Part shown: positions 21,909 through 33,165 of the stretch, in pieces
Layout: the number at the start of each line of letters is the position of its first letter
Position numbering within the stretch: position 1 is the stretch's first letter
From: Leptodactylus fallax
Lineage: Eukaryota; Chordata; Amphibia; Anura; Leptodactylidae
Length of the DNA: 64,000 bases
Direction: 5' to 3'
NCBI GenBank assembly: GCA_947044405.1
Contig: CAMRHE010000017.1
Span: 11,309,001 to 11,373,000, forward strand
Program-made: the position numbers and the translations under genes
Notes under the pieces: model-generated
Seen by the model: only the letters and a program-made list of their open reading frames with translations
The model's database searches: none
Told to the model about the DNA's origin: nothing

Positions 21909-23696
21909 ATGGGAAAAAAAAAATTCAAAAAGCCAACAAAAAGGTAAATATAAAATTTCCATTTATTCCTACTATTCTATCTCCTCGATGACCATCACTC
22001 CCCTTTAGAACTTATAGTAGATGTGAATGATTTTCATCTTGTCTTTACAATTTCAGGTTTCCTCACAAGGTGGAATACTGCTCCTCATCATTCACAGCTT
22101 CAAGAGGAGACGTAGAAGATGTCAAATACCATTAAGAGCGGAAAACACAAGATGTTAGCAGTTCCAGAGGCCCTATACATGGGCTCTTACATCAGGCCAA
22201 ATTCCTGCTCCATGAATATCACTTCTGACTTGAGTATGCCGAAAACAGAATAAACCAGCTTGCTCCCCCAAAAAAGTTTCCAGCCTTTTATTTTCTATTC
22301 AATAAATTGTAGAGCGTCACAAAGTATCCTTTACCTGTATCTCATTGTCCAGGGCATGCCAAGGCTTAAGGGAAGAGTTTACCGGGGTTAGCTTGGGGCA
22401 TCAACATGACCAGCCTTCAGAAATCCCAGACCTCGATCCCTCAATCTAAAAACTGGATGAATCAGAAGGTCAACCATGGGCCAGGTCTAATCACCCAACA
22501 TCAGGTAAAGCTGACCCCATACCCTGATCGCCTCATCGGTCACTGGAGAGGGTCTGGTAACATCACTCATATACATCACCGGTTCCTTATCATCGACCAC
22601 TGAGCCAACTGGTTGGTCTCAGTGGTCATGTGAGTCTCTCCACTTCCAACAAGGTAAGTTCTGGCACGAAAGGGAAAGGGTGACCAGGACCGGACAACAG
22701 GATAGGTGAATAAGTCTTTTTGTTTTACACCCAACCCAACTTCCCCTGAGTTTGCTCCAAATCCCGAACAACCCCTTTTAAGAAAATAGGGCTGGAATGC
22801 AATTACAAGCACAGCCCACAGACATGAGTGGCGCTATATCTGGAGACAGAATGATCTTTTTTTCTAATCTCCTTTGGTTCTTAGGAGAAAGTTATTTTGT
22901 GCCCTGAAGGACTTTCTCTATACATCATAGCCTTATTACGCCTGTGAATATATGGCGGTATATTTTAATAAAATAGCTACTGGATGCATAATTTTGTTTC
23001 ATTATGCAAATTCCTCTTACGGCATAAAACTAGTGTTTGAGATGGGAGTGCAGCGGTTGTAAGCACTAATGTCACCTTGGGCTCATTACACTGTAATACC
23101 ATTACAACCCCGGTTCATTTTATGGCGGCAATCATGCCTAATATAATGTATAATGGTGGGATGTAATACTCTTATAGCGGCACGCTTATCTTAATTTGCG
23201 CATCACACCGGAGAGACGTCTTGTATTAATACAGTTCTAATTGCACAATAGGTTTATTAGTTTTAGAGGGGATTAAGAGCAGATAACTTAATGATGGAGG
23301 CCGTTCACTTTACTTCGGAGAACCATGCAATGGATTAGGGAACGATTCTGTACGGCCTCATACATACGGGTTCACGGATATAAACGAACGCATTCTTTTC
23401 TAGGAGTCCATACAGACAGTGGTAGTTTTGCGTGTAGGAAAGGGTCCATAAAATATAGAGTAGGTCCTACTACCTTTTCGTTTTTGCGACTCCGTCCATT
23501 CATTCAAGTGCATGGGTCAGTGAAAATCACAGACAGCAGTGGTGCAGTAGTAGTAGACCCTGAGGGGACCCTAATGGTCCCCCGTCACATAAAATATACC
23601 ACTATTTTAAGTGCCATGTGATAGATAGGGACCCCATTACAGATTTTAGGGCCCAGGAGCTTCAAATGACATCTCTGATGGTGGATATGGTTCAGG

Positions 23697-23872
23697 TGTA
23701 GCTATAGGGGATACAGCAGTAGCAGCTGCTACTGGGCCCTGGGCCATGAGGGGGCCCCAAAGGCCCTTCTGACACATAAAATATACCACTATTCTAAATG
23801 GCACAAGGTAAGTAGTGGCCCCATGATAGATTCTGCACTGGGGCCCAGAAGGTTCAATAATTTAATAGGACT
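23697..23872 (+). mobile_element. eroded hAT MITE, CAGG.GTAGCTATAGGG family
   Basis: Starts CAGGTGTAGCTATAGGGG, has GTAGCAGCTGCTAC followed by GGGCCCT, and ends in a GGGGCCCAGAAG block like the copy at 2829-3004. No clean TSD. Confidence 0.55.
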
Positions 23873-24399
23873 TTTTTCGACTAGCAGAGTATTCATTTTT
23901 GTTAGGAAATGTAAATTTACTTCTACATGAGTTGATTTGACGAAACAAAAATTTCCGCAAAAATATATTATTTTCGGAGCATTGTGCTCTTTTAACTAGC
24001 TCAAAGTCCAAAAATCCTACTAAATTGATTATCTACATAAATACTCCCAGTTGTCTTACCCTTCCACCTTTGCCCTATGAGCTGTCCCTATGTTGCTCTC
24101 GCTATTTTCAGTGTGAAAGCAGCTTATCTTGGTCTGACAGTACAGCAGAGATATCATCCCGGGGGCTAAAGAGGTTTACAGGAATTTGGAATTTATGACC
24201 TATTCTTAGGATAGGCCATAAATATCTGGTTGATGGAAGGTCCTGCACTGCAACGATCAGCTGTACGGGGGGGCCACTTCTGGCACCTTTACTATACACA
24301 ACACAGGGCCGGAAGTTGACCCCAATCCCTGTGTAGTGGCTGGTGCTAGTACTGCAGCCCAATTCCCCTTGAAGTATATAGTGTATGCCTTGTGTTGTG

Positions 24400-24746
24400 T
24401 ATAGTGCAAGCGACATAGGTTCAGGGACATCTTGCTCTGCTGATTCTGCTGCAGCTGGAATTTTTTTCTCTAGTCCCCTCCATTCCTGAGCAATCATTCC
24501 TGTTAGTTTCTGCACCCATTATGCTAATTAGATTGTTAAGTGGGTGGACCTGGACTGGAGAAGACAGTTTGGGACTTCCCATCTGACAGTACAGACCCTC
24601 ATTAGCATATTGGGTCCTGAAAATAACAGAAATGATAACTTGGAAATGGTGAGGGCTAGAGAAAAAATTCCAACCTTGTCCAAATCAGTGGAGCAGCACC
24701 TATTAAAAAATGCAGAGTTGGAATTGACGAAGGTGGTGAAAGGTCC
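24400..24746. mobile_element. GAACCTTTCACC foldback element, second copy
   Basis: GGAATTTTTTTCTCTAG (left) and CTAGAGAAAAAATTCC (right) pair. ATGCTAATTAGA pairs loosely with CTCATTAGCAT. The right end is GGTGGTGAAAGGTCCC. The extreme left end is diverged. Confidence 0.6.
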
Positions 24747-25349
24747 CATTTATGTATTACAGAAAAGACTTTGGAGCTGATTTTGAGGTGGAAATTCCTC
24801 CGTGTGAACATAGCCCAATAGTTCCTGATTGCCCTGGATTCATTTTTATTTTAAATCAGGTCTTTTTACTTTTTCAACATAATTCAAAATAAAATTTTAA
24901 AAAATATATATTGTAAAAAGTAAAAATACCTGATTTTAAATTAAAATATAAAGTAAAAGTTGAATTCCACAGTTTTAGTAGTTGAGATTTTTTTTTTTTT
25001 TAGTGGGGCTTTTACAGCCAGCACTGAATGCATTTTGAAGCAAAAGACCCAAAAATTTCATCTTGAAAAAGCCCTCACTTGGCAAATGGTAAATTCTAAT
25101 GAATTGACAAATAGCACAAAACACATTTACTGGTTTGTAACAGAGACTTAACAGGATTTAATATTTCACATACTCAAAATCCTATAAATAATTCAGGATG
25201 ATGTGGTTTAAGGGACCCCGCTGTCAGGAAATGGCCTATTACTTCAATCTAACTTTTATATTAAACAAATTTTTTATAACAACAACTACATGAAGAAAAT
25301 TCTGTAATATTACTGTATTCACTCTGTACACTAAGCCCTCACACTACAC

Positions 25350-25697
25350 TTAAAGGGAAACTGTTATATCAAAAATACATCTTATCTGCAGGCAGCATGT
25401 TATAGAGCAGGAGGAGCTGAGCAGATTGATATATAGTTTTATAGGAAAAGTTTCTGTGGAACTTGTATATCTGTGCTCTTTCTATGTCATCTAATCAGGG
25501 GGCGGTCCAGACAATCACTAATAAGACCGCCCCCATGAAAAGATGTCTGCTTCCAAGCAGATACATAAATGAATATGCTACAACTTATACAGAATATTTT
25601 CCCATAAACCTATATATCAATCTGCTCAGCTCCTCCTGCTCTATAACATGTTGCCTGAAGATTGCATTGTTTTTTGTATGTGACAGGTTCCCTTTTA
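25350..25697. mobile_element. TTAA foldback MITE, about 350 bp
   Basis: The left end TTAAAGGGAAACTGTTATAT and the right end GACAGGTTCCCTTTTA pair. Inside, TGTTATAGAGCAGGAGGAGC and its inverse, then AGGGGGCGGTC and GACCGCCCCC, form a long symmetric stem. Confidence 0.72.
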
Positions 25698-25998
25698 TAC
25701 TTACTGTTTTAAATAAATTACTTTTCACTTGTACTATGTACACTAGGGTGGGATCTGCATAAAAATGTAACACCTCTATGACAGAGCTGGAGGCAGATAA
25801 CACATGATGACACCCTGATGATGTGGACAGCTCCTCCTCCCTCCTCCCTCTCCCTCCACAGTGACTTCAGCACATCACAGAGCATGCTCACTACAGTTTG
25901 CCAAGTCAGTTGGTCATTTTTGCATGTATAGGTGACTTTTCTAAAGAAAATCTTTGCAGTTGGTGTACATGCCGTACAACAAATAAACGTGTTTTCAT
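25698..25998. other. fragment of the 17464/40760 element family
   Basis: CAGATAACACATGATGACACC and CACATCACAGAGCATGC resemble blocks in the element at 40760-41265. Otherwise unassigned. Confidence 0.35.
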
Positions 25999-26279
25999 TT
26001 AAAGGGAGTGTGTCACCAGAACCCAGAAAATCAACTCAGCCCCACTGATAGGTAGGTTAGGGTCCCTTGAATCAATCAGTGATTTCCTCTTGTGAATTGC
26101 TGCCTCCGTTAGAAAAATATCGCCCTTTTTCTGTCAATATGCAAATGAACTCTTTGGAGCAATGAAGGCGTTGCCATTGCTCCAAAGAGGTAAGCAAAAA
26201 CCTCAAACTCATTTGCATATAGGAAAAACAGTGATATCTTGGTGCTGAAGGCAGCGATTTACAAAGGGTAAACACTGTA

Positions 26280-26504
26280 TGATTCAGGTGACCCTAACCT
26301 ATCTATCTGCTGGGCTGGGGTGATATGCTGATTCTGGTGACCCTAACCTATCTATCTGCTGGGCTGTGGTGATATGCTGATTCTGGTGACCCTAACCTAT
26401 CTATCTGCTGGGGTGATATGCTGGAGTCTGGTGATACTAACCTATCTATCTGCAGGGCTGGGGTGATATGCTGGGGTCTGGTAACACTAACCTATCTATC
26501 TGCA
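26280..26504. repeat. 49-bp minisatellite, left block (about 4.5 copies)
   Basis: Units contain GCTGGGGTGATATGCTG, TCTGGTGAC and CTAACCTATCTATCTGC. The array continues at 28124 after an insertion. Confidence 0.9.
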
Positions 26505-28123
26505 GACTTAAAAGAGATAAAAAGAAGAAAACGCCGAGCGGCACATAGCATAATACTGTTTGGTAACAAATGCTCAAATATATTTAAAATGATGCGGATA
26601 TAATAGTGAAATGTGCTGTGTATCAATTCACAAAAAATGAGAGAAAGATACTGCAATAAAAAATGAGGATGTTAAGGTTTTACCCTCACCTGGTTTAGTT
26701 GTGAGTTTAGTCACAACCGCTATATCCGCTTTTTGGATGTTAGAAGTAGGATGCTGCAGGACCTCTTGATGCCAAAATTCCAAGGAACTGGATGCAATGT
26801 TTGTAGATTGTGTTGGATAAAATTCAGAATCCAAAAAAAATAGAGGTGCATATACTGCGCTATTCCAAAAAGGTTTTCTTTATTAGGCTCAACACACAAC
26901 GCGTTTCGGAGATAAAAGGTCTCCTTTTTCAAGTGCAAATGAGACAATCTGTGCATGACATACAGTTACAGTGTTTAAAAGGCTTCTGACCCACTGGGTA
27001 CACCCTCTGAGGGGAGGGGCTAAGTGGACCAGTAAAGATTAAGACAAAACTGTTTAAAACACGTATTTGGACTTAGATGGGGAGTGCTTACAGGGTCTTA
27101 GTGTAGTTACAATCAACCATAATATTACAAATAAGCAGAGTCAGATGTTAACATGACACGGAGGCTGCCGGGCTCAGTTAGCGTTCTGGATCATCTAATG
27201 TGCATGCGCGAGCCGTTTCCCCGCTAGTTGTATGTTCTAATCTCGCGGGGGTTGCGTGCTCGTTTGCGCATGCGCTGTCAGGACTTATACAACGTGCTTA
27301 CGGCGTCCCCGACTGTCTACTGCGCATGGGCGAGTGATTAACCGCTGGATATAGGCTTGTATCCCGCGGGGATCACTTGCTTAGTTGCGCGTGCGCTATT
27401 AAGATGCTTGCAATGCATATAGGAGGGTTGAGTGAACCACTGCGCAATGTAATAGTATAAAGGTATGGGGGGAGGGGTTTGGGAGTAGGGGGTAAGGGGA
27501 TAGGGACGATGGATACAATAAGGAGAGGGCTAAGATGTGATTAACCACTTGAAGGTTACAGTATTGGGTGTATTAAAATTGAAGTTATCTAAGATTATCA
27601 AATTAAGACACGAGCAAGGGGAGAGAAATAAACCTGGTTCATTTATATGTCTGTTAATAAACTGTTGATGTCTGTTAATAAAATAATAAGCCAATAAACT
27701 TATTAAACCGCACTTGGGGAATTGAAATTAAAATTATAGGCTAGTTGATTGTTCAATAGGGAGTTTGACTAAATACTGGAATGATATATTTGTTTTTGGA
27801 TGTCGTTAGTTAGATCATTAAAATGGTTGGGAGCGGACCATGCATAGAACAATAAAAGAACCCTGGGGTAAAAACATTGCTCGGAAGATATATAAATGTA
27901 TATAATATACTAAATTGCAATGCATAGTATAAAAAAATATATATATATTAATAAATAAATAAAGAGAGATGAGAGTCACATTTTTATATATGATTAGGAA
28001 TGGACTAAATGGAAACTTATTATTGAACCCTGGGGTGTGAGGCATTACTAAAAAATATATAAAATATGGATGAATGTGTGAATATACTATTAGATTGAAA
28101 TATAATTGTGAAAACAGCACTAT
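26505..28123 (-). mobile_element. 1.6 kb insertion in the minisatellite, possibly Penelope-like
   Basis: It is bounded by TATCTATCTGCAG on each side (26492-26504 and 28124-28136). This could be a 13-bp TSD or just adjacent array units. On the minus strand it has an AT-rich part (28123-27430), a CpG-rich core (about 27420-27180) and a tail with CTCCGAAACGCGTTG, AATAAAG and TTTGGAATAGCGCAG. I associate this tail style with frog Penelope-type retroelements, but only from memory. No reverse transcriptase or GIY-YIG frame is present, so the copy is defective or non-autonomous. Confidence 0.45.
27195..27395. promoter_or_regulatory. CpG-rich cluster of NRF1-like boxes
   Basis: Four spaced GCGC palindromic boxes: GTGCATGCGCGA (about 27200), TTGCGCATGCGCT (about 27264), CTGCGCATGGGCGA (about 27320) and TTGCGCGTGCGCT (about 27384). 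The second matches the NRF1 site YGCGCAYGCGCR closely, except for a final T. They sit in two diverged tandem blocks of about 120 bp. A promoter inside the inserted element is plausible but not shown. Confidence 0.4.
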
Positions 28124-28440
28124 CTATCTGCAGGGCTGGGGTGATATGCTGGTTCTGGTGACCCTAACCTATCTATCTGCAGGACTGGGGTGATATGCTG
28201 GTTCTGGTGACACTAACCTATCTATCTGCAGGGCTGGGGTGATATGCTGGGTCTGGTGACACTAACCTATCTATCTGCAGGGCTGGGGTGATATGCTGGA
28301 GTCTGGTGATACTAACCTATCTATCTGCAGGGCTGGGGTGATATGCTGGGTCTGGTGACACTAACCTATCTATCTGCAGGACTGGGGGTAGCGGGGGGGG
28401 GCTGGACACAACCACACGCAGGGCTGGGTGATATGCTGAT
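28124..28440. repeat. 49-bp minisatellite, right block (about 6.5 copies)
   Basis: Same unit as 26280-26504. The last unit is altered by a GGGGGTAGCGGGGGGGG stretch before the terminal inverted repeat of the host element. Confidence 0.9.
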
Positions 28441-28462
28441 TCTGGTGACACACTCCCTTTAA

Positions 28463-29148
28463 AGGGATTGTACATGATTGCATTCTTCCAGGAACAGTGC
28501 CTCATCTGTCAATGGGTTGACTCTGATATTGCACTGCAGCTCCATTAAAGGGATGGGACTACTTTTTATTACCACATACAATCTGGACCCATCTTTTTTC
28601 CCTTCTAAAGGAGCTGGGGCAATAAGAAAGATGTATCCCATACAAACTACGCTATACACTGTATATGAGTATATAACCCCCTCCACCCCCAACTTGTATG
28701 AGATTTTATAATTCTTCCATTTTTCAAGCCTTTTTCCATACCACAATATATTTGCTGAATGGATCCTGGAAAATGTAAACTTTTTGTAAGACCACCCAGG
28801 AATAAAGCAGGAAACAATGGTGGGAAATGACTTCTCAGCGGTAAGTATACGATGTAGTATATTAGGTATTGTAACCTATACCACTAGAATTACACCGTAC
28901 AGGAGCTGTAATTCATATTATTATAATATTAGAGACTGGTTTTTGGCTTTTGTGGGTTGGAAGTAAATGTGAGTCTCCTGGAAAGCGGCTTTTATACCTT
29001 CTGATTTACTTGTGTGGACATCATTTTTTTGCAGAAGAAAACAATGAGTAACATTTCGTAGGTAAAATTCTACAATTCCATCCTTTAAATTAATATATCT
29101 TTTAGTGAACTGTGATATTTTCTTCTCTGTTTACATGTTAAGTTAAAC
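28463..29148. other. unassigned sequence
   Basis: AAAGGGATTGTACATGA at 28461 resembles a left end of a TTAA element, without a matching right end. No gene. Confidence 0.35.
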
Positions 29149-29400
29149 TTATGCTAGGTTCACACTAGCGTTCAGGTCTCCGTTGTTCACGTCTGCATGC
29201 GGACCTGAAGATGGAGACCCTGTACGCTTAAAAAGCGGTGACCTGCAGAAACCCGCAAACCCCATAAACTATAACAGGGTCCATCGGGTTTCCGCCTGGT
29301 TTTCGGCGGTTTTATACTGAATCCGGCGGAGAGAACAATCTTCTTTTCTCTGCGATGATTTTAAGCAGAATCCTACGGAGACTCCAATGCAGGTGACAAT
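29149..29400. mobile_element. TAGGTTCACACTAGCG MITE
   Basis: The left end is CTAGGTTCACACTAGCGTT and the right part is CGGAGACTCCAATGCAGGTG, an imperfect inverse. The interior has GGTTTCCGCC, GGCGGAGAGAA and AAGCGG..ACC blocks also seen at 35877-36042 and 62349-62583. No clear TSD. Confidence 0.5.
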
Positions 29401-32229
29401 ACTGGATCTCCTTGGTTCTGTGTGACCACTATAGTAAAGCAGCAGTACTGGAAATCATATACTACTTCTGTCCTCTGGATCCTTCTATTAAAGATGGGCA
29501 TGGGAACGGGGTAAGGTGAGTATAACTACTTTTTTTTTTATTTGTGTATAATACTGGTAAGTGATGGGGTAGGACGCCTTATGTTGGGGCTATTTAAGGG
29601 GACATTATAATATGTGTGTGGGGGGGCCCACTTAGGAATATTTTGAACGGGGATCTATTATAGCGGCTCATGGGTCGTCATGGGCAAGTCTCCTGCACTT
29701 TGTATTGGTGCATTGAATTTGGCTCCATATGGAATTAGTGGCCTTGTTCTTTTCTTTGTCCTGCTGTGCAACCAAGAATGAGAAAAGTGTCCCATCAGAG
29801 TAGATTAATGTTGGTCGAAGCCACCAATTTTGGCAGGCATGGATAACTTCAGATGTGGATTGGGTCGTCCTGACTCTCTCCCGACTCCCCTTATGTCAGG
29901 GGTCAGGGGAAATAAAGATTGCCGCTTGCTTTACATTCCCAATCCTTTTAATCTCAAAGGCGATAAACCACTTCCAGAAGTCTCTGGCAGTGGATTACTA
30001 CTCCCTACCCATTCAGAACACATGTACACTTGGCCAAACCATGCATGCATGTATATGGAGGAGTCAGGAGGAATAGCTGTTGGCTAAAGGAGCATTCAAC
30101 TATGAAATGGTCACCATAAGGGTTCCTTCATTTTGGACATGGCGGAGCTCCTTTTAAGTGGCCAAAATCAGCTTCTAGGTCACATGTTTCATTGACCAAA
30201 AATCTTGAAAAATACGAGGGACCATAACCTCCTGAAAACTGCGTGTAGTGTGCAGGAAATGGTCCTTACTGAGCATTCGCCAACTATTAAAAATGGATTT
30301 TGCCTTTTCCTTTTTTTTTGAACACCTGGACACACAATAGACGGCCTCTAAGTAGGGCAGAGAAAAATTTTGGATGCGTGGGTGAGTTACTCGCTCTTCT
30401 GGATACAGAATCAGGATAATAAGAGGAATCAGAGCATATATAATGAGTTCGCTGTTCATGGCCATTTTCCTTGTATTTCCATCAGGAACAGTTTACTGGA
30501 GCTTGCGGCTTTTTATTAAAGGTGTACTTCCAAAGGTCTGATAGAATTTGAAAGACCGAAACCAATATCCTCTTCATTTTTTGATTATTTTTCCATTTAA
30601 TATAAATTGTAAATTATTTGGAATTTTATTCCCATACTACTCCTGGATTTTAAATTATTTTTAGCTTGGGAGGAGCTTTATTTCCTGTGCTCATTATCGC
30701 CCCTTCTGGATGATGAACTGCCATGAGAAATGGGTTATACTGTCCATAAACACACTGTTTTAGTTTTGGAAAGTGGGTGCCACCAGTAGTGTCTGCTATA
30801 CCTCAGGCAGCGTACTTGGGTCCCCTGCAATGTTACAGCTTTGATGTTGCACTACATCAGTGAGCAGAGTCTCAGAGATTGTGAGCTCCTAAACCTAGAA
30901 CCCCAGTAAGCAAATATGAATAGAAAAATCCCAGGTTGCTATCCACAAAATAGTCTCCTTTTCCAGCAGCTCATGTAAAGATGGACTACTGTGTGATGCC
31001 TGACACCAAGGCAGGAGACAGGAAGCATAGTTGGATGGGCAAGGGTCAGGGCGGGTGAAGTATGTTCACTGCAGTAGACTGGACAAGGTCAGGGCTGGTG
31101 GAATTCAGACAATTGGTAATCAAGAAGAAGGTCAAGGCAGGCAGTAGATGGGTAAATAAGGTCAGAAGACATGCTGATCAATGCCAAGTTTAGGTTCAAG
31201 AGAACACCATATAGGTAACTGGTACCTAAAGGACCTTATTGTTCAGGCACAGGAATGTGGGGGAAGGATCACTATGTAAGGAGTGGACATTGCTAGGTGT
31301 AGACAGTGTAACCTCCTTCTGTGCTCTGCTATCAATTCTATGATGCCTCAGCACAATATCACATGGGCAGCTAGAGACAGTACCATTGTGGTAACCAGGG
31401 GTAACAGTTTAGGCTGGCTGGGCCTTGTCAGATCACATGGCAGAGTATATTCAGCCCTAGTGTTCCTGGTGTCCCACAAAACTAAATTCCTCTGGAAAAC
31501 CCATGTGCGATGTGCAGGCAAATGCCTTCTGTACACAAGGTTAGAGTAAACCAGGTAACAGTTCCTTACTGAAGGATTGTGCATAAAAAACAACTGTAAT
31601 ACAGACATAGATGGATCATGTGACAGACTTATGGTACGTACCATTACAAGCGAGGAATAAGCATATAGTTATGCAGACAGATCAATGTGTCATTTTGGTC
31701 ATTAGGTGTCAGTAACACAATAAACCTAATGTGAGCTAATATAATGTAATGCCAATATGGAGCCATTGCACACTATTATTTAAAGTGACAGCACTAACTA
31801 ATATCCCTATGCAGAGCATTAGCCAGTGGCACACGAAGGCCCAACGTATACAGAAATAATAGCCATTCTGGGACATTACACCCTCTCTGCCCCTTCTTTC
31901 TATACTCTCCTTAATAATCTAAAAGATCATAGGTATTTAGTCATCTGAGTCTGAGACTATTGAGTCTGGCCTATCATCTTCCTCATAATAACTGTGTGAC
32001 AGGAGCCTGTATATTCATTATTACTGTCTGCGATAGGAGTCAGCGCCCCCTGTGATGAGCCTGTGCGAAACAGTCCGTGCTGCTCCACCAGGAAGTAAGA
32101 GTGTGACTATTGGGGAGAATAGAAGGACATAGCAGAATGAAACCACATGACCCAACTAAAGCGAAGATCCCATTAATCTTGCAGATAGAAAAGAATAACT
32201 AAACAAGGTAATACTAACTGCAGTTTATA
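29401..32229. other. mostly unassigned; LTR-like fragment near 30980-31250
   Basis: 30980-31250 is rich in AAGGTCAGG/GGCAGGCAG motifs, reminiscent of LTR-type internal sequence, but no LTR pair is visible. Open frames at 29830-30087 and 31283-31549 have no domains. No gene supported. Confidence 0.35.
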
Positions 32230-33163
<934 letters not shown>

Positions 33164-33165
33164 TA

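Larger units (their letters stand above)
19930..22110. repeat. three-fold tandem array of 0.7-0.87 kb units
   Basis: Three anchor strings recur in the same order. TTACATTAC..GGACTA.ATAAGATGACAATCC is at 19981, 20680 and 21547. AATCATCAGGATCCAT is near 20237, 21055 and 21813. TCTTTACAATTTCA is at 20471, 21285 and 22042. Spacing varies from 699 to 867 bp because of indels, and unit 2 carries an extra partial copy of the middle block (20898-21004). On the minus strand two blocks look exon-like and are listed separately. On the plus strand all units keep an ACC(T/C)GGTAAGT donor-like string. Confidence 0.8.
22111..25349. other. mixed: possible unique island 22870-23340, then eroded repeats
   Basis: 22870-23340 lacks repeat ends and contains GCATAATTTTGTTTCATTAT followed by an octamer-like ATGCAAAT. 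Near 22770 an AACAACCCCTTTTAA right end of a TTAA element is visible. At 23535-23665 and 23697-23872 lie two eroded hAT fragments. No gene found. Confidence 0.4.
25999..28462. mobile_element. TTAA-flanked element with expanded minisatellite interior
   Basis: TTAA at 25999-26002 and 28459-28462 flanks inverted ends AGGGAGTGTGTCACCAGAA and TTCTGGTGACACACTCCCT. The interior is a 49-bp minisatellite on both sides of a 1.6 kb insertion. The minisatellite unit reads, in reverse, as a variant of the element's own subterminal sequence (GTCACCAGAA, CAGCCC.., GATAGGTAGGTTAG). No transposase frame. TTAA targets point to piggyBac or Kolobok. Confidence 0.72.

Noticed and set aside
30980..31250. Candidate LTR retrotransposon internal region
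   Set aside because: Suggestive AAGGTCAGG/GGCAGG wording only; no LTR pair, no primer site, no coding frame.
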